A stretch of 43,131 nucleotides of DNA from Gracilibacillus halophilus YIM-C55.5 (GTDB lineage: Bacteria; Bacillota; Bacilli; Bacillales; Amphibacillaceae). The stretch covers positions 1-43,131 of the forward strand of contig NZ_APML01000046.1 in assembly GCF_000359605.1 (NCBI RefSeq), read 5' to 3'. A program made the translations under genes and the position numbers. How positions within the stretch are numbered: the stretch's first letter is position 1; every line of letters starts with the position of its first letter. The notes under the pieces are model-generated. The model saw nothing but the letters and a program-made list of their open reading frames with translations, was not told the origin of the DNA and did no database searches. This document shows positions 1-8,307 of the stretch, piece after piece.

Positions 1-1
1 C

Positions 2-98
2 ATGAAGGCAGAAAATCGATATCGAAGCCGGAAAAAGTGTCTTCATGATACCGATGAAAGAAATAAATCAGATGTAGGCGAAAGGATTGCCGTCGTGC
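2..98. repeat. Two tandem units of a 45-bp repeat (52-bp period)
   Basis: Unit 1 (2-46) starts ATGAAGGCAGAAAATCGA and ends GGAAAAAGTGTCTTCAT. After a 7-base spacer (47-53), a more degenerate second unit (54-98) starts ATGAAAG. Four better-preserved units with the same length, ends and 7-base spacing lie at 31396-31596. The unit ends are near-complementary to each other and to the next unit's start. The array probably continues upstream of the window. It lies just beyond the 3' end of the NERD gene and is not coding. Confidence 0.7.
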
Positions 99-113
99 TT
101 ATTCACAAAGCTA

Positions 114-1031
114 CTACTGATAATACGTCCATTGACGCACACCTACTTTTTCAAAATGTTTATTCAAAACGTTGCGGATAGTTCGTTTAGATTCAACGAT
201 GTGGCACCAGTGATGGATCGTATTCGTTGTTAATGGATCATGTGGAAAAAGCAATTGAAATTCTCTTATATTTCGTAAAATCGCATGTTCTACTAGTTCC
301 TCCCAGCCGCATTTTTTACAAAGGCAATATTTTCTGTTGACTTGAATCGAATGTAAATATCGACATTTTTGGCAACGAATACCTTTGCGCAAGTGATCAT
401 AGTGAACATCTGGTCGTGATTGAAAAGGATTTTTTTCCATATGCAGTGAAGATAATTTTTTTGCTAATGTGTAATGTTTGGCAGTCAGTTGTGCATTCAT
501 GCGGTTCATATGATGGAAATAGCGTTGGAGTTGCGATGGTAAGAGAATCGGTTTGTTGAGTGGTGCTTGAAAGAGCGTGAATTCGGGGTTAACAAAAACA
601 ACGCGCGAATGAAGTGGAAGAGAGAAACCAAGCTGTTGGGAAAGTTGTCGAAGGTGAGATTCTGTTCGTTCTAATTGTGTTAATGGATTACTCTTTTCTT
701 GATGGGGTTCGTAGCGCATACGTTGGAAAAATCGATCATGATCAAAAAAATACTCTCCTTCGTAATTTTTAACTTCATAAAGGTGGACACAATCAGGCAT
801 GATGATAAGAGAATCGACTTGAACAAGTGAATGATTGACGTTGAACAATAAGTCACTTAAGACGAGGCAGTCACAAGTTAATCCTTTTAACCACTGATCA
901 AATTGAAGTTCGCCTTCATAGCCTTTCTGTTGATTGTGATAACGGCGTTTTTCTTGTTTCGTACATTCCTTTCGTCCATGTAAGGCTTCAAACTGCATCA
1001 GTTCAAGGGGCTTTATTCGAGGTTTGTACAA
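114..1031 (-). CDS. NERD-domain (nuclease-related) protein
   Basis: A 305-residue soluble protein with a nuclease-related NERD domain in its N-terminal half. The stretch GYEGELQFDQWL (about 37-48), the VDSLIIMPDCVHLYEVKNY core (about 72-90) and the following FFDHDRF match the alpha-beta NERD pattern with its conserved Glu, Asp and ExK residues. The C-terminal part has two CxxC pairs (CQKCRYLH and CLCKKCGW, about 219-242), which looks like a small zinc ribbon. The start is TTG, chosen because an AAGGA ribosome-binding site lies about 10 bases upstream and no better ATG follows. NERD proteins are thought to act in DNA or RNA processing; the actual substrate is unknown. It is transcribed alone, away from the riboflavin operon. 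Confidence 0.85.
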   Translation of the reverse strand: MYKPRIKPLELMQFEALHGRKECTKQEKRRYHNQQKGYEGELQFDQWLKGLTCDCLVLSDLLFNVNHSLVQVDSLIIMPDCVHLYEVKNYEGEYFFDHDRFFQRMRYEPHQEKSNPLTQLERTESHLRQLSQQLGFSLPLHSRVVFVNPEFTLFQAPLNKPILLPSQLQRYFHHMNRMNAQLTAKHYTLAKKLSSLHMEKNPFQSRPDVHYDHLRKGIRCQKCRYLHSIQVNRKYCLCKKCGWEELVEHAILRNIREFQLLFPHDPLTTNTIHHWCHIVESKRTIRNVLNKHFEKVGVRQWTYYQ

Positions 1032-1115
1032 AAAATCACATCCTTTTTGATTGAGGAGTAAATGAGGGTTATCTATATTATAATCGGCGTTTGAATGAAA
1101 GTACAGGCTAATTGA

Positions 1116-1144
1116 TTGCGCATGAAAAAAAACTTCTATATAAT
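1116..1144 (+). promoter_or_regulatory. Probable sigma-A promoter of the riboflavin operon
   Basis: A perfect TATAAT lies at 1139-1144, with a weak TTGCGC -35 17 bases upstream (TTGATT at 1112 is better but 21 bases away). It sits 25 bases before the FMN riboswitch, where the rib promoter is expected. Confidence 0.6.
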
Positions 1145-1168
1145 ACGGATAGAATCAAATAAAACTGA

Positions 1169-1312
1169 TTCCTTTGGGGCAGGGTGTAATTCCCGACCGA
1201 CGGTAATAAGCGTTATAGCTTAAAGTCCGTGACCCGGATCGCCACGAGTGGTGTGAAGGTGGATTTGGTGAGAGGCCAAAACCGACAGTAATAGTCTGGA
1301 TGGGAAAAGGAA
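1169..1312 (+). ncRNA. FMN riboswitch (RFN element)
   Basis: The sequence carries the conserved RFN blocks in order: GGGGCAGGGTG and TTCCCGACCGACGGTAA, an AGTCCGTGACCC arm, a variable hairpin, GGTGAGAGGCCAAAACCGAC, AGTAATAGTCTGGATGGGA. It is closed by a P1 helix of TTCCTTT (1169-1175) with AAAGGAA (1306-1312). It binds flavin mononucleotide and switches off riboflavin synthesis when FMN is plentiful. An intrinsic terminator follows at 1381-1410, so control is most likely by premature termination. The linker also holds a small hairpin (1328-1349). Confidence 0.96.
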
Positions 1313-1380
1313 TGCGGAACGATTGTACTGATTTTGTATAAAAAATCAGCGTGTTTTGCGTTGCACATATAACCATCATG

Positions 1381-1410
1381 CCCTAGGAATATCCAATCCT
1401 AGGGTTTTTT
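1381..1410 (+). terminator. Riboswitch-controlled intrinsic terminator
   Basis: CCCTAGGA (1381-1388) pairs perfectly with TCCTAGGG (1397-1404), followed by six T. It lies between the FMN aptamer and ribD and is the expected expression platform. Confidence 0.9.
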
Positions 1411-1448
1411 ATGTTGCTCTTCTTCATACAACGGAAGGGTGTGATTCA

Positions 1449-2537
1449 ATGAAAACGAAAAAAGAGTGGATGGATCTTGCATTAACACTTGCCGAAGCAA
1501 CAACATCTCAAACGAATCCAAATCCTTCGGTGGGAGCGGTGGTCGTTAAAGATGGTGAACTTCTAGGGGTTGGCACCCATTTAAAATCGGGTGAGCCGCA
1601 TGCAGAAGTACACGCGCTCAAGCAAGCAGGAGAAAAGGCCGTGGGTGCCGATATTTATGTCACGTTAGAGCCGTGCGCCCATTATGGGAAGACACCGCCA
1701 TGCGCTGAATTAATTGTCGAAAAAGGAATAAAACATGCTTACATTGCTTGTGTGGACCCGAATCCTAAAGTGGCAGGCAAGGGCATTCACATGTTAAAAA
1801 ATGCAGGCATTTCTGTAGAAGTCGGTATATTGGAACAACGTGCGTTATCAGTAAATCGTGCATTTTTTCATACCATGCGTCATCATCGTCCTTTTGTCAC
1901 ATTAAAAGCAGCGATGACACTGGATGGAAAAACAGCGACAGCTACTGGTGACAGTAAGTGGGTAACGGATGAAGAAGCAAGGATTGATGTGCATAAAGAG
2001 CGTCATAAGCATGATGCGATTTTAGTAGGTCGCCGTACCGTAGAAAAGGATAATCCGCAGTTGACGACCCGTTTGCCCCAAGGCGGGAAAAATCCGATTC
2101 GTATCATACTGGATACACAGCTCGCGCTACATGATGATTATGCCGTTTTTGACACAGCTGCACAGACGTGGATAGTTTGTGGTACACGAGCCGACATAAC
2201 TTCTTTTCACGAAAAACATCCACATGTCACCGTCATTCAAATGGAGAGTGACTCAATCCAAGTGCCGAATATGTTAACGCGTTTAGCGGAACGAGGTATT
2301 CAATCGCTTTATGTCGAAGGTGGAGGCACGATTCACGAAGCATTTATTAAAGAAAACGTATGTGATGAATGTCATTGGTATATTGCACCTAAGCTATTAA
2401 CAGGACAAGATGCACGTTCGGTAGTTGGTGGTCAATCACCACAATGGATGTACGAGGCAGAGGAACTTACATTTGAAGATTTTTACCAAGTGGGCCCTGA
2501 TATCAAAGTCATTGCCCGACCAAAGGAGGAACGTTAA
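1449..2537 (+). CDS. ribD: Bifunctional diaminohydroxyphosphoribosylaminopyrimidine deaminase / 5-amino-6-(5-phosphoribosylamino)uracil reductase
   Basis: A 362-residue enzyme (about 361 in B. subtilis) that does the second and third steps of riboflavin synthesis: deamination of the pyrimidine and then NADPH-dependent reduction of the ribose. The N-terminal cytidine-deaminase-type domain has the zinc site HAEVHAL (His51, Glu53) and PCAHYGKTPPC (Cys76, Cys85). The C-terminal reductase domain has TLKAAMTLDGK and YVEGGGTIHEAF. The start at 1449 fits the family and follows GGAAGG; the open frame runs further upstream only because it crosses the riboswitch terminator. Its stop codon overlaps the ribE start by one base, so the two are probably translationally coupled. 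Expression is controlled by the FMN riboswitch. Confidence 0.97.
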   Translation: MKTKKEWMDLALTLAEATTSQTNPNPSVGAVVVKDGELLGVGTHLKSGEPHAEVHALKQAGEKAVGADIYVTLEPCAHYGKTPPCAELIVEKGIKHAYIACVDPNPKVAGKGIHMLKNAGISVEVGILEQRALSVNRAFFHTMRHHRPFVTLKAAMTLDGKTATATGDSKWVTDEEARIDVHKERHKHDAILVGRRTVEKDNPQLTTRLPQGGKNPIRIILDTQLALHDDYAVFDTAAQTWIVCGTRADITSFHEKHPHVTVIQMESDSIQVPNMLTRLAERGIQSLYVEGGGTIHEAFIKENVCDECHWYIAPKLLTGQDARSVVGGQSPQWMYEAEELTFEDFYQVGPDIKVIARPKEER

Positions 2538-3181
2538 TGTTTACCGGTATTGTTGAAGAAAAAGGACGAATCAAAGAACTCAACCAAACCAATCAAGCGC
2601 TTGTGATGAAGATACACGGACCGAAAGTGACCGAAGACATATCGATCGGAGATAGTATTTCCGTGAACGGCGTTTGTTTAACAGCGACTGATTTCGGACA
2701 AGATTGGTTTTCAGTTGATGTGATTCCAGAGACATTTCGCGCTTCTTCTCTCGCTCGATTAACGGTTCATTCTGAGGTCAATTTAGAACGGGCGATGCAT
2801 GCCAACGGTCGATTTGGTGGGCATTTTGTTTCAGGTCATGTGGATGCAGTAGGAACGATTGAGAAGACTTGGACCGAAGATAATGCTAAATATATAGAAA
2901 TCTCAGCGCCAGAAACGCGCTATATGACGTTAAAAGGGTCAGTAGCCGTTGATGGGACCTCGTTAACGGTGTTTGGTGTAACGGATCACTCATTTACGAT
3001 TTCATTAATTCCCGAGACGCAAGAAGCAACCGTGTTAGGTCAAAAACAAACTGGTGATATTGTAAATATGGAGTATGACATGTTGGCGAAATATATGGAA
3101 CGTTTATTACAAGCGGATGATCATGAAAGCAACAATGCAGGAATGACAGCAGAAAAGCTGCGCGAGAACGGCTTTGGATGA
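2537..3181 (+). CDS. ribE: Riboflavin synthase (alpha subunit)
   Basis: A 214-residue protein that dismutates two 6,7-dimethyl-8-ribityllumazines into riboflavin, the last step of the pathway. It has the duplicated lumazine-binding barrel: repeat 1 begins [10 protein letters not shown] and contains SVNGVCLTA; repeat 2 begins near residue 98 ([13 protein letters not shown]) and contains [10 protein letters not shown]. Length is normal. The start overlaps the ribD stop (TAATG), with GGAGG upstream. It is named ribE in the Bacillus scheme; some databases use ribC for the same protein. Confidence 0.97.
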   Translation: MFTGIVEEKGRIKELNQTNQALVMKIHGPKVTEDISIGDSISVNGVCLTATDFGQDWFSVDVIPETFRASSLARLTVHSEVNLERAMHANGRFGGHFVSGHVDAVGTIEKTWTEDNAKYIEISAPETRYMTLKGSVAVDGTSLTVFGVTDHSFTISLIPETQEATVLGQKQTGDIVNMEYDMLAKYMERLLQADDHESNNAGMTAEKLRENGFG

Positions 3182-3195
3182 GGGGGCATCAACAA

Positions 3196-4416
3196 GTGAA
3201 ACATACAGTGGAACAAGCAATTGAAGACTTAAAACAAGGAAAAATCATTATTGTTGTCGATGATGAGGATCGAGAGAATGAGGGTGACTTTTTAGCGTTA
3301 GCTGAACATGTGTCACCAGAAGTGATTAATTTTATGGCGAAAGAAGGAAGAGGTCTCATCTGCACCCCAATGGCCCAGAGCTATGCTGATCGCTTTCAAT
3401 TAGGATCAATGGTGGCGAATAACACGGACGCTCATGAGACGAATTTTACCGTTAGCATTGATTATCATACGACACATACAGGAATTAGCGCACACGAACG
3501 CGCGTTAACGATTGAAAAATTATTAGATGAAACAACCACCACACATGATTTTAAAAAACCGGGACATGTTTTTCCGTTAGTAGCAAAAGATGCTGGTGTC
3601 TTAGAACGCTCCGGGCATACAGAAGCATCGGTTGATTTGGCGAGGTTAGCTGGTGCAAAACCTGTTTCGATTATATGTGAAATTATGAATGAAGATGGGA
3701 CCATGGCCCGTCAACCGGATTTAGAAGAAATCGCTGAAACACATGATATGGCTATGGTTTCGATACAAGATATTATCCGCTACCGGAAAATTTACGACAA
3801 GTTAATTACAAAGGAAGCGGAAGTCACTCTGCCGACTGCACACGGCGATTTTAATCTTGTAGCTTATACGGAAAAATATACAGGTAAAGAACATATCGCT
3901 TTGTATAAAGGTGATTTAACACCTGAAGAGCCAACTTTAGTACGCGTGCACTCCGAATGTTTAACAGGGGATGCATTTGGTTCTGAAAGATGTGACTGTG
4001 GCCCGCAATTAGAAAAAGCATTAGAAGAGATTGAAAAAGCAGGGCGAGGCGTATTAGTGTATATGCGACAAGAAGGCCGTGGCATCGGTTTGATTAATAA
4101 AATGAAAGCTTATCAATTACAGGAACAGGGGTATGACACAGTAGAAGCCAATCATCAACTCGGTTTTCCTGACGATTTACGAGATTATGCGATTAGTGTA
4201 CAAATTTTACGCAACCTCGGTGTTGGAAAAATTGAGCTGCTAACGAATAATCCGCGCAAACTATCGAGTATTGAAGAGTATGGCTTAGAACTCATTGACC
4301 GTAAGGCAATTGAAATACCAGCCAATCGTAACAATGAAACGTATTTGCGCACGAAGGTAAGCAAATTAGATCATTTACTACATGTAGACGAGAATCAAGA
4401 TGGGGGAGGAATATAA
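3196..4416 (+). CDS. ribBA: Bifunctional 3,4-dihydroxy-2-butanone-4-phosphate synthase / GTP cyclohydrolase II
   Basis: A 406-residue fusion that makes both riboflavin precursors. The N-terminal half makes dihydroxybutanone phosphate from ribulose 5-phosphate, with the acidic metal-binding motif [11 protein letters not shown]. The C-terminal half opens GTP, with the zinc site [19 protein letters not shown] and RQEGRGIGL. The GTG start at 3196 is preferred: AGGGGG lies 9 bases upstream and the protein then begins [14 protein letters not shown], aligning with the family start. An ATG at 3178 overlapping the ribE stop would add six residues and is the alternative. Third gene of the operon, followed closely by ribH. 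Confidence 0.96.
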   Translation: MKHTVEQAIEDLKQGKIIIVVDDEDRENEGDFLALAEHVSPEVINFMAKEGRGLICTPMAQSYADRFQLGSMVANNTDAHETNFTVSIDYHTTHTGISAHERALTIEKLLDETTTTHDFKKPGHVFPLVAKDAGVLERSGHTEASVDLARLAGAKPVSIICEIMNEDGTMARQPDLEEIAETHDMAMVSIQDIIRYRKIYDKLITKEAEVTLPTAHGDFNLVAYTEKYTGKEHIALYKGDLTPEEPTLVRVHSECLTGDAFGSERCDCGPQLEKALEEIEKAGRGVLVYMRQEGRGIGLINKMKAYQLQEQGYDTVEANHQLGFPDDLRDYAISVQILRNLGVGKIELLTNNPRKLSSIEEYGLELIDRKAIEIPANRNNETYLRTKVSKLDHLLHVDENQDGGGI

Positions 4417-4417
4417 A

Positions 4418-4885
4418 ATGGGAAACACATTTGAAGGAAATTTTGTTGGAACGGGTTTGAAAGTCGGAATTGTAGCCGGCCGATTTAATGAATTTATTAC
4501 GGGAAAACTTGTAGAAGGCGCACAAGACGCGTTGAAACGTCACGGTGTGGCAACAGATGATGTTGATATTGCTTGGGTGCCGGGATCATTTGAAATACCG
4601 CTAGCTGCCCAAAAAATGGCTGCATCGAAAAAATACGATGCGGTGATTACGCTAGGGACGGTCATTCGTGGCTCAACACCTCACTTTGATTATGTGAGTG
4701 GTGAGGTCTCCAAAGGTGTTTCTAATGTCGCGATGGAAACAGGATTACCTGTTATTTTTGGCGTGTTGACGACAGATACGATCGAACAAGCTATTGAACG
4801 TGCTGGTACGAAAGCAGGTAATAAAGGCGCAGAAGCAGCAGTTTCCGCTATTGAAATGGCTAATCTGTTAAATAATATCGGCTAA
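4418..4885 (+). CDS. ribH: 6,7-dimethyl-8-ribityllumazine synthase (riboflavin synthase beta subunit)
   Basis: A 155-residue protein that condenses dihydroxybutanone phosphate with the ribitylaminopyrimidine to form lumazine; the family assembles into 60-subunit capsids in bacilli. Visible motifs are [39 protein letters not shown] (catalytic His) and the phosphate-binding AGTKAGNKG. The start at 4418 follows GGGGGAGGA; an upstream in-frame ATG at 4400 overlaps ribBA and lies before this ribosome-binding site. Last gene of the operon; a terminator follows 18 bases after the stop. Confidence 0.97.
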   Translation: MGNTFEGNFVGTGLKVGIVAGRFNEFITGKLVEGAQDALKRHGVATDDVDIAWVPGSFEIPLAAQKMAASKKYDAVITLGTVIRGSTPHFDYVSGEVSKGVSNVAMETGLPVIFGVLTTDTIEQAIERAGTKAGNKGAEAAVSAIEMANLLNNIG

Positions 4886-4903
4886 CCTAATAGAAGTCGC
4901 TAA

Positions 4904-4956
4904 GGCAGCACAGAATAAGGCATACTTCATCGTATCCTTACTCTGGCTGCTTTTTT
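4904..4956 (+). terminator. Intrinsic terminator of the riboflavin operon
   Basis: A long imperfect stem (GGCAGC..AGA.TAAGG at 4904-4920 with CCTTACTCTGGCTGC at 4936-4950) is followed by TTTTTT. The right arm is also the last codons and stop of the convergent gpx gene. Confidence 0.85.
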
Positions 4957-5426
4957 AGTAAGTCTTGAATATCTGATTCCATCTTTTCAGGCTCGGTTTT
5001 GGGGGCATAGCGCTTGACGACTTTTCCTTCTTGATCGATTAAAAATTTAGTAAAGTTCCATTTAATTTGATCGGATACAATGCCAGATGCTTGTTTGGTT
5101 AAGTACTGAAACAGCGGATGAGCGTTTTTTCCACGAACATCAATTTTGGCAAACATCGGAAAGCTAACACCATAATTCACTTTACAAAATTCTTCTGCAT
5201 CATTGCTAGAACCCGGTTCTTGATTCATGAATTGGTTGCAAGGAAATCCGAGAATTTCTAAACCTTGATCATGGTACTTCTCATAAAGCTTTTGCAACCC
5301 ATCAAATTGAGGGGTGAAACCGCATTTGCTCGCGGTATTGACGATTACTAATACGTTTCCCTCAAAGTCATGTAACGACATGTCATCCCCATTGTTCTTT
5401 TCGACTTGAAAATCATAGACAGACAT
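4938..5426 (-). CDS. bsaA: Glutathione peroxidase-family thiol peroxidase
   Basis: A 162-residue thioredoxin-fold peroxidase that reduces hydrogen and lipid peroxides; in bacilli the likely electron donor is thioredoxin or bacillithiol rather than glutathione. The catalytic residues are visible: Cys35 in [11 protein letters not shown], Gln in LGFPCNQF, and Trp-Asn in [15 protein letters not shown] supplies a candidate resolving cysteine. GGAGG sits ideally before the ATG. The gene converges on ribH, and its last five codons plus stop lie inside the riboflavin-operon terminator stem. Confidence 0.93.
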   Translation of the reverse strand: MSVYDFQVEKNNGDDMSLHDFEGNVLVIVNTASKCGFTPQFDGLQKLYEKYHDQGLEILGFPCNQFMNQEPGSSNDAEEFCKVNYGVSFPMFAKIDVRGKNAHPLFQYLTKQASGIVSDQIKWNFTKFLIDQEGKVVKRYAPKTEPEKMESDIQDLLKKQPE

Positions 5427-5447
5427 GTAATCGCCTCCTTTATCATT

Positions 5448-5653
5448 ATTATCTGCAAAACCCTGGTTAATGCGATTTTATTCAATTTCCATAATTAATC
5501 ATTATTGCTAAAATTAAATTCACTGATATCGTATTTCTTTTTCATATATAATGTTTGTCTATAATAGAAATATTTTTGTTCTGACTCATTCATGTATATT
5601 AGATGGTTGATATAAAGTAGTATAAGGAAAACGTATTTATATTATCTGCAAAA
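5448..5653. repeat. 13-bp direct repeat ATTATCTGCAAAA flanking about 180 bp
   Basis: Identical copies of ATTATCTGCAAAA lie at 5448-5460 and 5641-5653, in the gap between the gpx gene and the AT-rich island. The DNA between them is AT-rich and has no credible gene. It may mark an old insertion or deletion junction; chance is possible at this base composition. Confidence 0.4.
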
Positions 5654-5693
5654 AAGAGAGGACTATTTTACTTTCACTATATCACAGGAATTA

Positions 5694-6785
5694 TTAATGT
5701 GTGGACATCGATAATTCCGTTTTTACTCTTTCCCTAAACTGATCATCTTTAGCAACATTTAATATGAATTGGTTAAAAATCCCTCGTATCCAATATAAAT
5801 CTTCACTTTTATTATCTTGTATAAACAAGCTAACAGAGATATTACTATCCTGCGTTTCTCTATACAAAGCAGACGTTAACACAAATAATGTAGCCCCTCC
5901 TTTATACCAAAAATATCGGTCATTACCCTGTTTAGTAGATTCACCGAGTACGATGTCACTGAATAGTTTTTTTTCCTTTTTATTTAATAAATCATTGCCG
6001 ATTCTGTATAAAAGATCGCAATATTCTTTTGTTGTGGATGATGGTAACCGATTATTAATCAAAAGTTGCATTTTTTTATTAAGCATTTTTGGTGCATGTT
6101 GTTTGAGTTGATTAACATTGCTTGTTTTCATGTGTTGAAAAATGTCTTTGGATATCTTGTGGTAAACATCATTATTCATAGAATTTAACTTTTCCCACGC
6201 AATTTTTCTTTTATTTGACAAATACCCAGGAATCAAAAGAGTCGGTGTAAGGTAGTTTAATTTACTATGCTTGTGCATCTGTAATATTTCTATAGAGTTA
6301 TTAATTTTATCTAAACCTATTCTATTAATTAAAAAATCGGTACAAGCATTTGAACTAAACTTCATCATACCTTTTGCTATATCTAGAAGAGACACATATT
6401 CTGGAAAATCTATGGACTCTTTCCACTGGATATGTGCGCCACCATCAGTATTCGGGATATACAAACAATCTACGTCACTTAATTTAACTTCATCATTAAG
6501 GTCTGTTTCACCATTATTTACTTGTTTTACTAAGCAATAGGCTATAACTATTTTTACAGTACTAGCCAGAGGAAAAGTTTGATGGGTATTTATTGATAGC
6601 GTATCTTTTCCGTTTTCTTTTATATTTATAGAGATACGACTCTTATGTTCTATTAAATATTTTAACAAATCATACTTGTCTTTTCTTAATGACCTATTAT
6701 ACATTATTCTGACTACGAAGAGTAGTATTACAATAGCTATTATAGCTATTGAAAGTACCACTAAAGTGGTTATAAGAACGTTCAT
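5694..6785 (-). CDS. Membrane-anchored serine hydrolase with class A beta-lactamase / penicillin-recognising fold
   Basis: A 363-residue protein with one N-terminal membrane segment (about 4-28), followed by arginines and lysines, so the enzymatic domain probably lies outside the cell. The fold is recognised by three motifs in order: SxxK (Ser75-T-V-Lys78 in PLASTVKI), SxN (Ser144-S-Asn146 in KFSSNACTD) and KGG (Lys295-G-G in WYKGGAT). A clear class A omega-loop ExxxN is not seen, so a true beta-lactamase is unlikely; a peptidase, esterase or sensor role fits better. It starts one base inside the stop of the upstream HTTM gene (TAATG) with GGGGGAA upstream, so it is coupled to the peptide cluster. 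Function there (processing, self-protection or target) is inferred only. AT-rich codon use matches its operon, not the flanks. Confidence 0.8.
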   Translation of the reverse strand: MNVLITTLVVLSIAIIAIVILLFVVRIMYNRSLRKDKYDLLKYLIEHKSRISINIKENGKDTLSINTHQTFPLASTVKIVIAYCLVKQVNNGETDLNDEVKLSDVDCLYIPNTDGGAHIQWKESIDFPEYVSLLDIAKGMMKFSSNACTDFLINRIGLDKINNSIEILQMHKHSKLNYLTPTLLIPGYLSNKRKIAWEKLNSMNNDVYHKISKDIFQHMKTSNVNQLKQHAPKMLNKKMQLLINNRLPSSTTKEYCDLLYRIGNDLLNKKEKKLFSDIVLGESTKQGNDRYFWYKGGATLFVLTSALYRETQDSNISVSLFIQDNKSEDLYWIRGIFNQFILNVAKDDQFRERVKTELSMSTH

Positions 6786-8128
6786 TATTTTTTCCCCCTT
6801 TTTGTACTAACTAGACAGGATTCAGAATTACAATAATGAGAAGAAAGTAAATTTCTCCTTTTTGCTATAAAATTATAAGTTATATTCCCCATACCTACCC
6901 ATTTGAAAAGATAAAGGATAGGAAGCAAAAACCAAAGGGGAACAAGATGTTTCGTAACTTCTATAAATGCATCAAATCCACTTTTAACTTTATTGGATTT
7001 AATAGTTATACTATGCATTCTTTCCTCTAAATTTTCAGGGTAAATATCCCATTTTTTTATATTATTGTAATTTCTGAAATTAATAAGGCTGATTAGCCTA
7101 AACCAATCAAGTTGCTTCAGTCTACGCACAGTTGTTAAGCAAAAACTGCATTCCCCATCATAAAACACGCAAATCTTTTGATTTGGTATGTATCTTTTTG
7201 AAAATTTTCTTGTATGTTTAAAAAATAATATCTTTAGTTTTCTTACTTTTGTATATAACTGTTTATATTCCGTATTTGTAAATAATATTGCTTCAACAGA
7301 AATCATAATTAATGAAAATGTATATAATTGCATTCCAATGGCAATCCCTATATGGAACAAGCACATTATTGGAATAATGACTAATTTTGACCTCTTATTG
7401 AAAATTAGAAATACAAATGCATACTTTATGAAAATACTGATATAAGTTAATAGAACACTTAAATACACAAAATTTGTTGATAAATTTTCTAACAAAGGTG
7501 AAGACATGGTTTTAACTTGAGATATATAGTAAATTGCAGTTCCAGTTGCCCAAGTTTCCCCCATAAGCTGATAAGTTGCCGATATAAAATAAACCAGTAT
7601 CATTTGACCAATTATAAAAAATACAGCAAAATTATGGAAAATCACACAAGCATTTTTATAAAAAGTGTTTATGCCTAATCCTTTTTTATATTTGTTCTTC
7701 TGAGTTGAACTAACAGAAAAGTATTTTGTACAATTTGTAAATACCATGAAAAAAAGTACTATGACCATTAAATTATCTCCACCATCACCAATATGGTAAA
7801 AACGTGCATAAAGTGAATAATAAAAGATAAAATTAATTATATTAATGAGGCGTGATTTTATACCTATAGTGTATAAAAAGGCTAATATAATCCCAGTATT
7901 ATACATTATATCAAAAAATATTAATGAATCTGACAAATTGTATAGTGATATGGAATTTTTATCAAAGGTGTGATATCCATGATCTGTAAATAAAAAATGA
8001 CGTTGGCTAAATAATACTACATAGTTATATAGTATTATCAGTCCGAAGGAAACTCTTAATAAGCTCGTTCCTATTGTAAAACGCTCAGTTGAAAAAAAGT
8101 TGACTATACTTTCGCTATATTTATACAT
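6785..8128 (-). CDS. SdpB-like HTTM membrane protein fused to a DCC thiol-redox domain
   Basis: A 447-residue protein. Residues 1 to about 290 form a multi-helix HTTM domain (related to vitamin K-dependent carboxylase and to SdpB), with the hallmark HIGDGGDNL at 112-120. Residues about 318 onward form a DCC domain (DUF393): VFYDGECSFC with Cys327 and Cys330, followed by a basic helix and a late C-x4-C (Cys433, Cys438). B. subtilis SdpB is about 320 residues and lacks the DCC part. SdpB is needed to turn pro-SdpC into active SDP toxin, so this protein is the likely maturation factor for the small peptide encoded upstream. AAAGGGGG precedes the ATG. Family assignment is confident; substrate is inference. 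Confidence 0.85.
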   Translation of the reverse strand: MYKYSESIVNFFSTERFTIGTSLLRVSFGLIILYNYVVLFSQRHFLFTDHGYHTFDKNSISLYNLSDSLIFFDIMYNTGIILAFLYTIGIKSRLINIINFIFYYSLYARFYHIGDGGDNLMVIVLFFMVFTNCTKYFSVSSTQKNKYKKGLGINTFYKNACVIFHNFAVFFIIGQMILVYFISATYQLMGETWATGTAIYYISQVKTMSSPLLENLSTNFVYLSVLLTYISIFIKYAFVFLIFNKRSKLVIIPIMCLFHIGIAIGMQLYTFSLIMISVEAILFTNTEYKQLYTKVRKLKILFFKHTRKFSKRYIPNQKICVFYDGECSFCLTTVRRLKQLDWFRLISLINFRNYNNIKKWDIYPENLEERMHSITIKSNKVKSGFDAFIEVTKHLVPLWFLLPILYLFKWVGMGNITYNFIAKRRNLLSSHYCNSESCLVSTKRGKK

Positions 8129-8307
8129 CGACTTGCCCCCTTTTAAAGTTAGAATTGATACTAGAGATTAAACCTAAATCGAAAATTTATTATGTTTAAT
8201 ACGTTTTGAATTCTAAAATGAAAATTGGTGGGAGATTTACATGTTTCTTTAATTATATTGTATTTAGGTAATGTGCAAGATCTATAGTGGAGTTTGGCAA
8301 TAATAGT
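8129..8307. other. 179-bp AT-rich spacer inside the peptide operon
   Basis: The gap between the SdpA-like stop and the SdpB-like start is unusually long for this tight operon. It has no open frame with a ribosome-binding site on either strand and no strong hairpin. A weak promoter-like TTGCAC..TATAAT pair (spacing 15) is present on the minus strand. Remnant sequence or an internal promoter are both possible. Confidence 0.4.

Noticed and set aside
1155..1379. 74-residue minus-strand open frame
   Set aside because: It is antisense to the FMN riboswitch, whose structure explains the sequence.
5694..6785. Annotation as an antibiotic-resistance beta-lactamase
   Set aside because: The three active-site motifs are shared by many peptidases and esterases; the class A omega-loop glutamate is not recognisable and the operon context points to peptide production.
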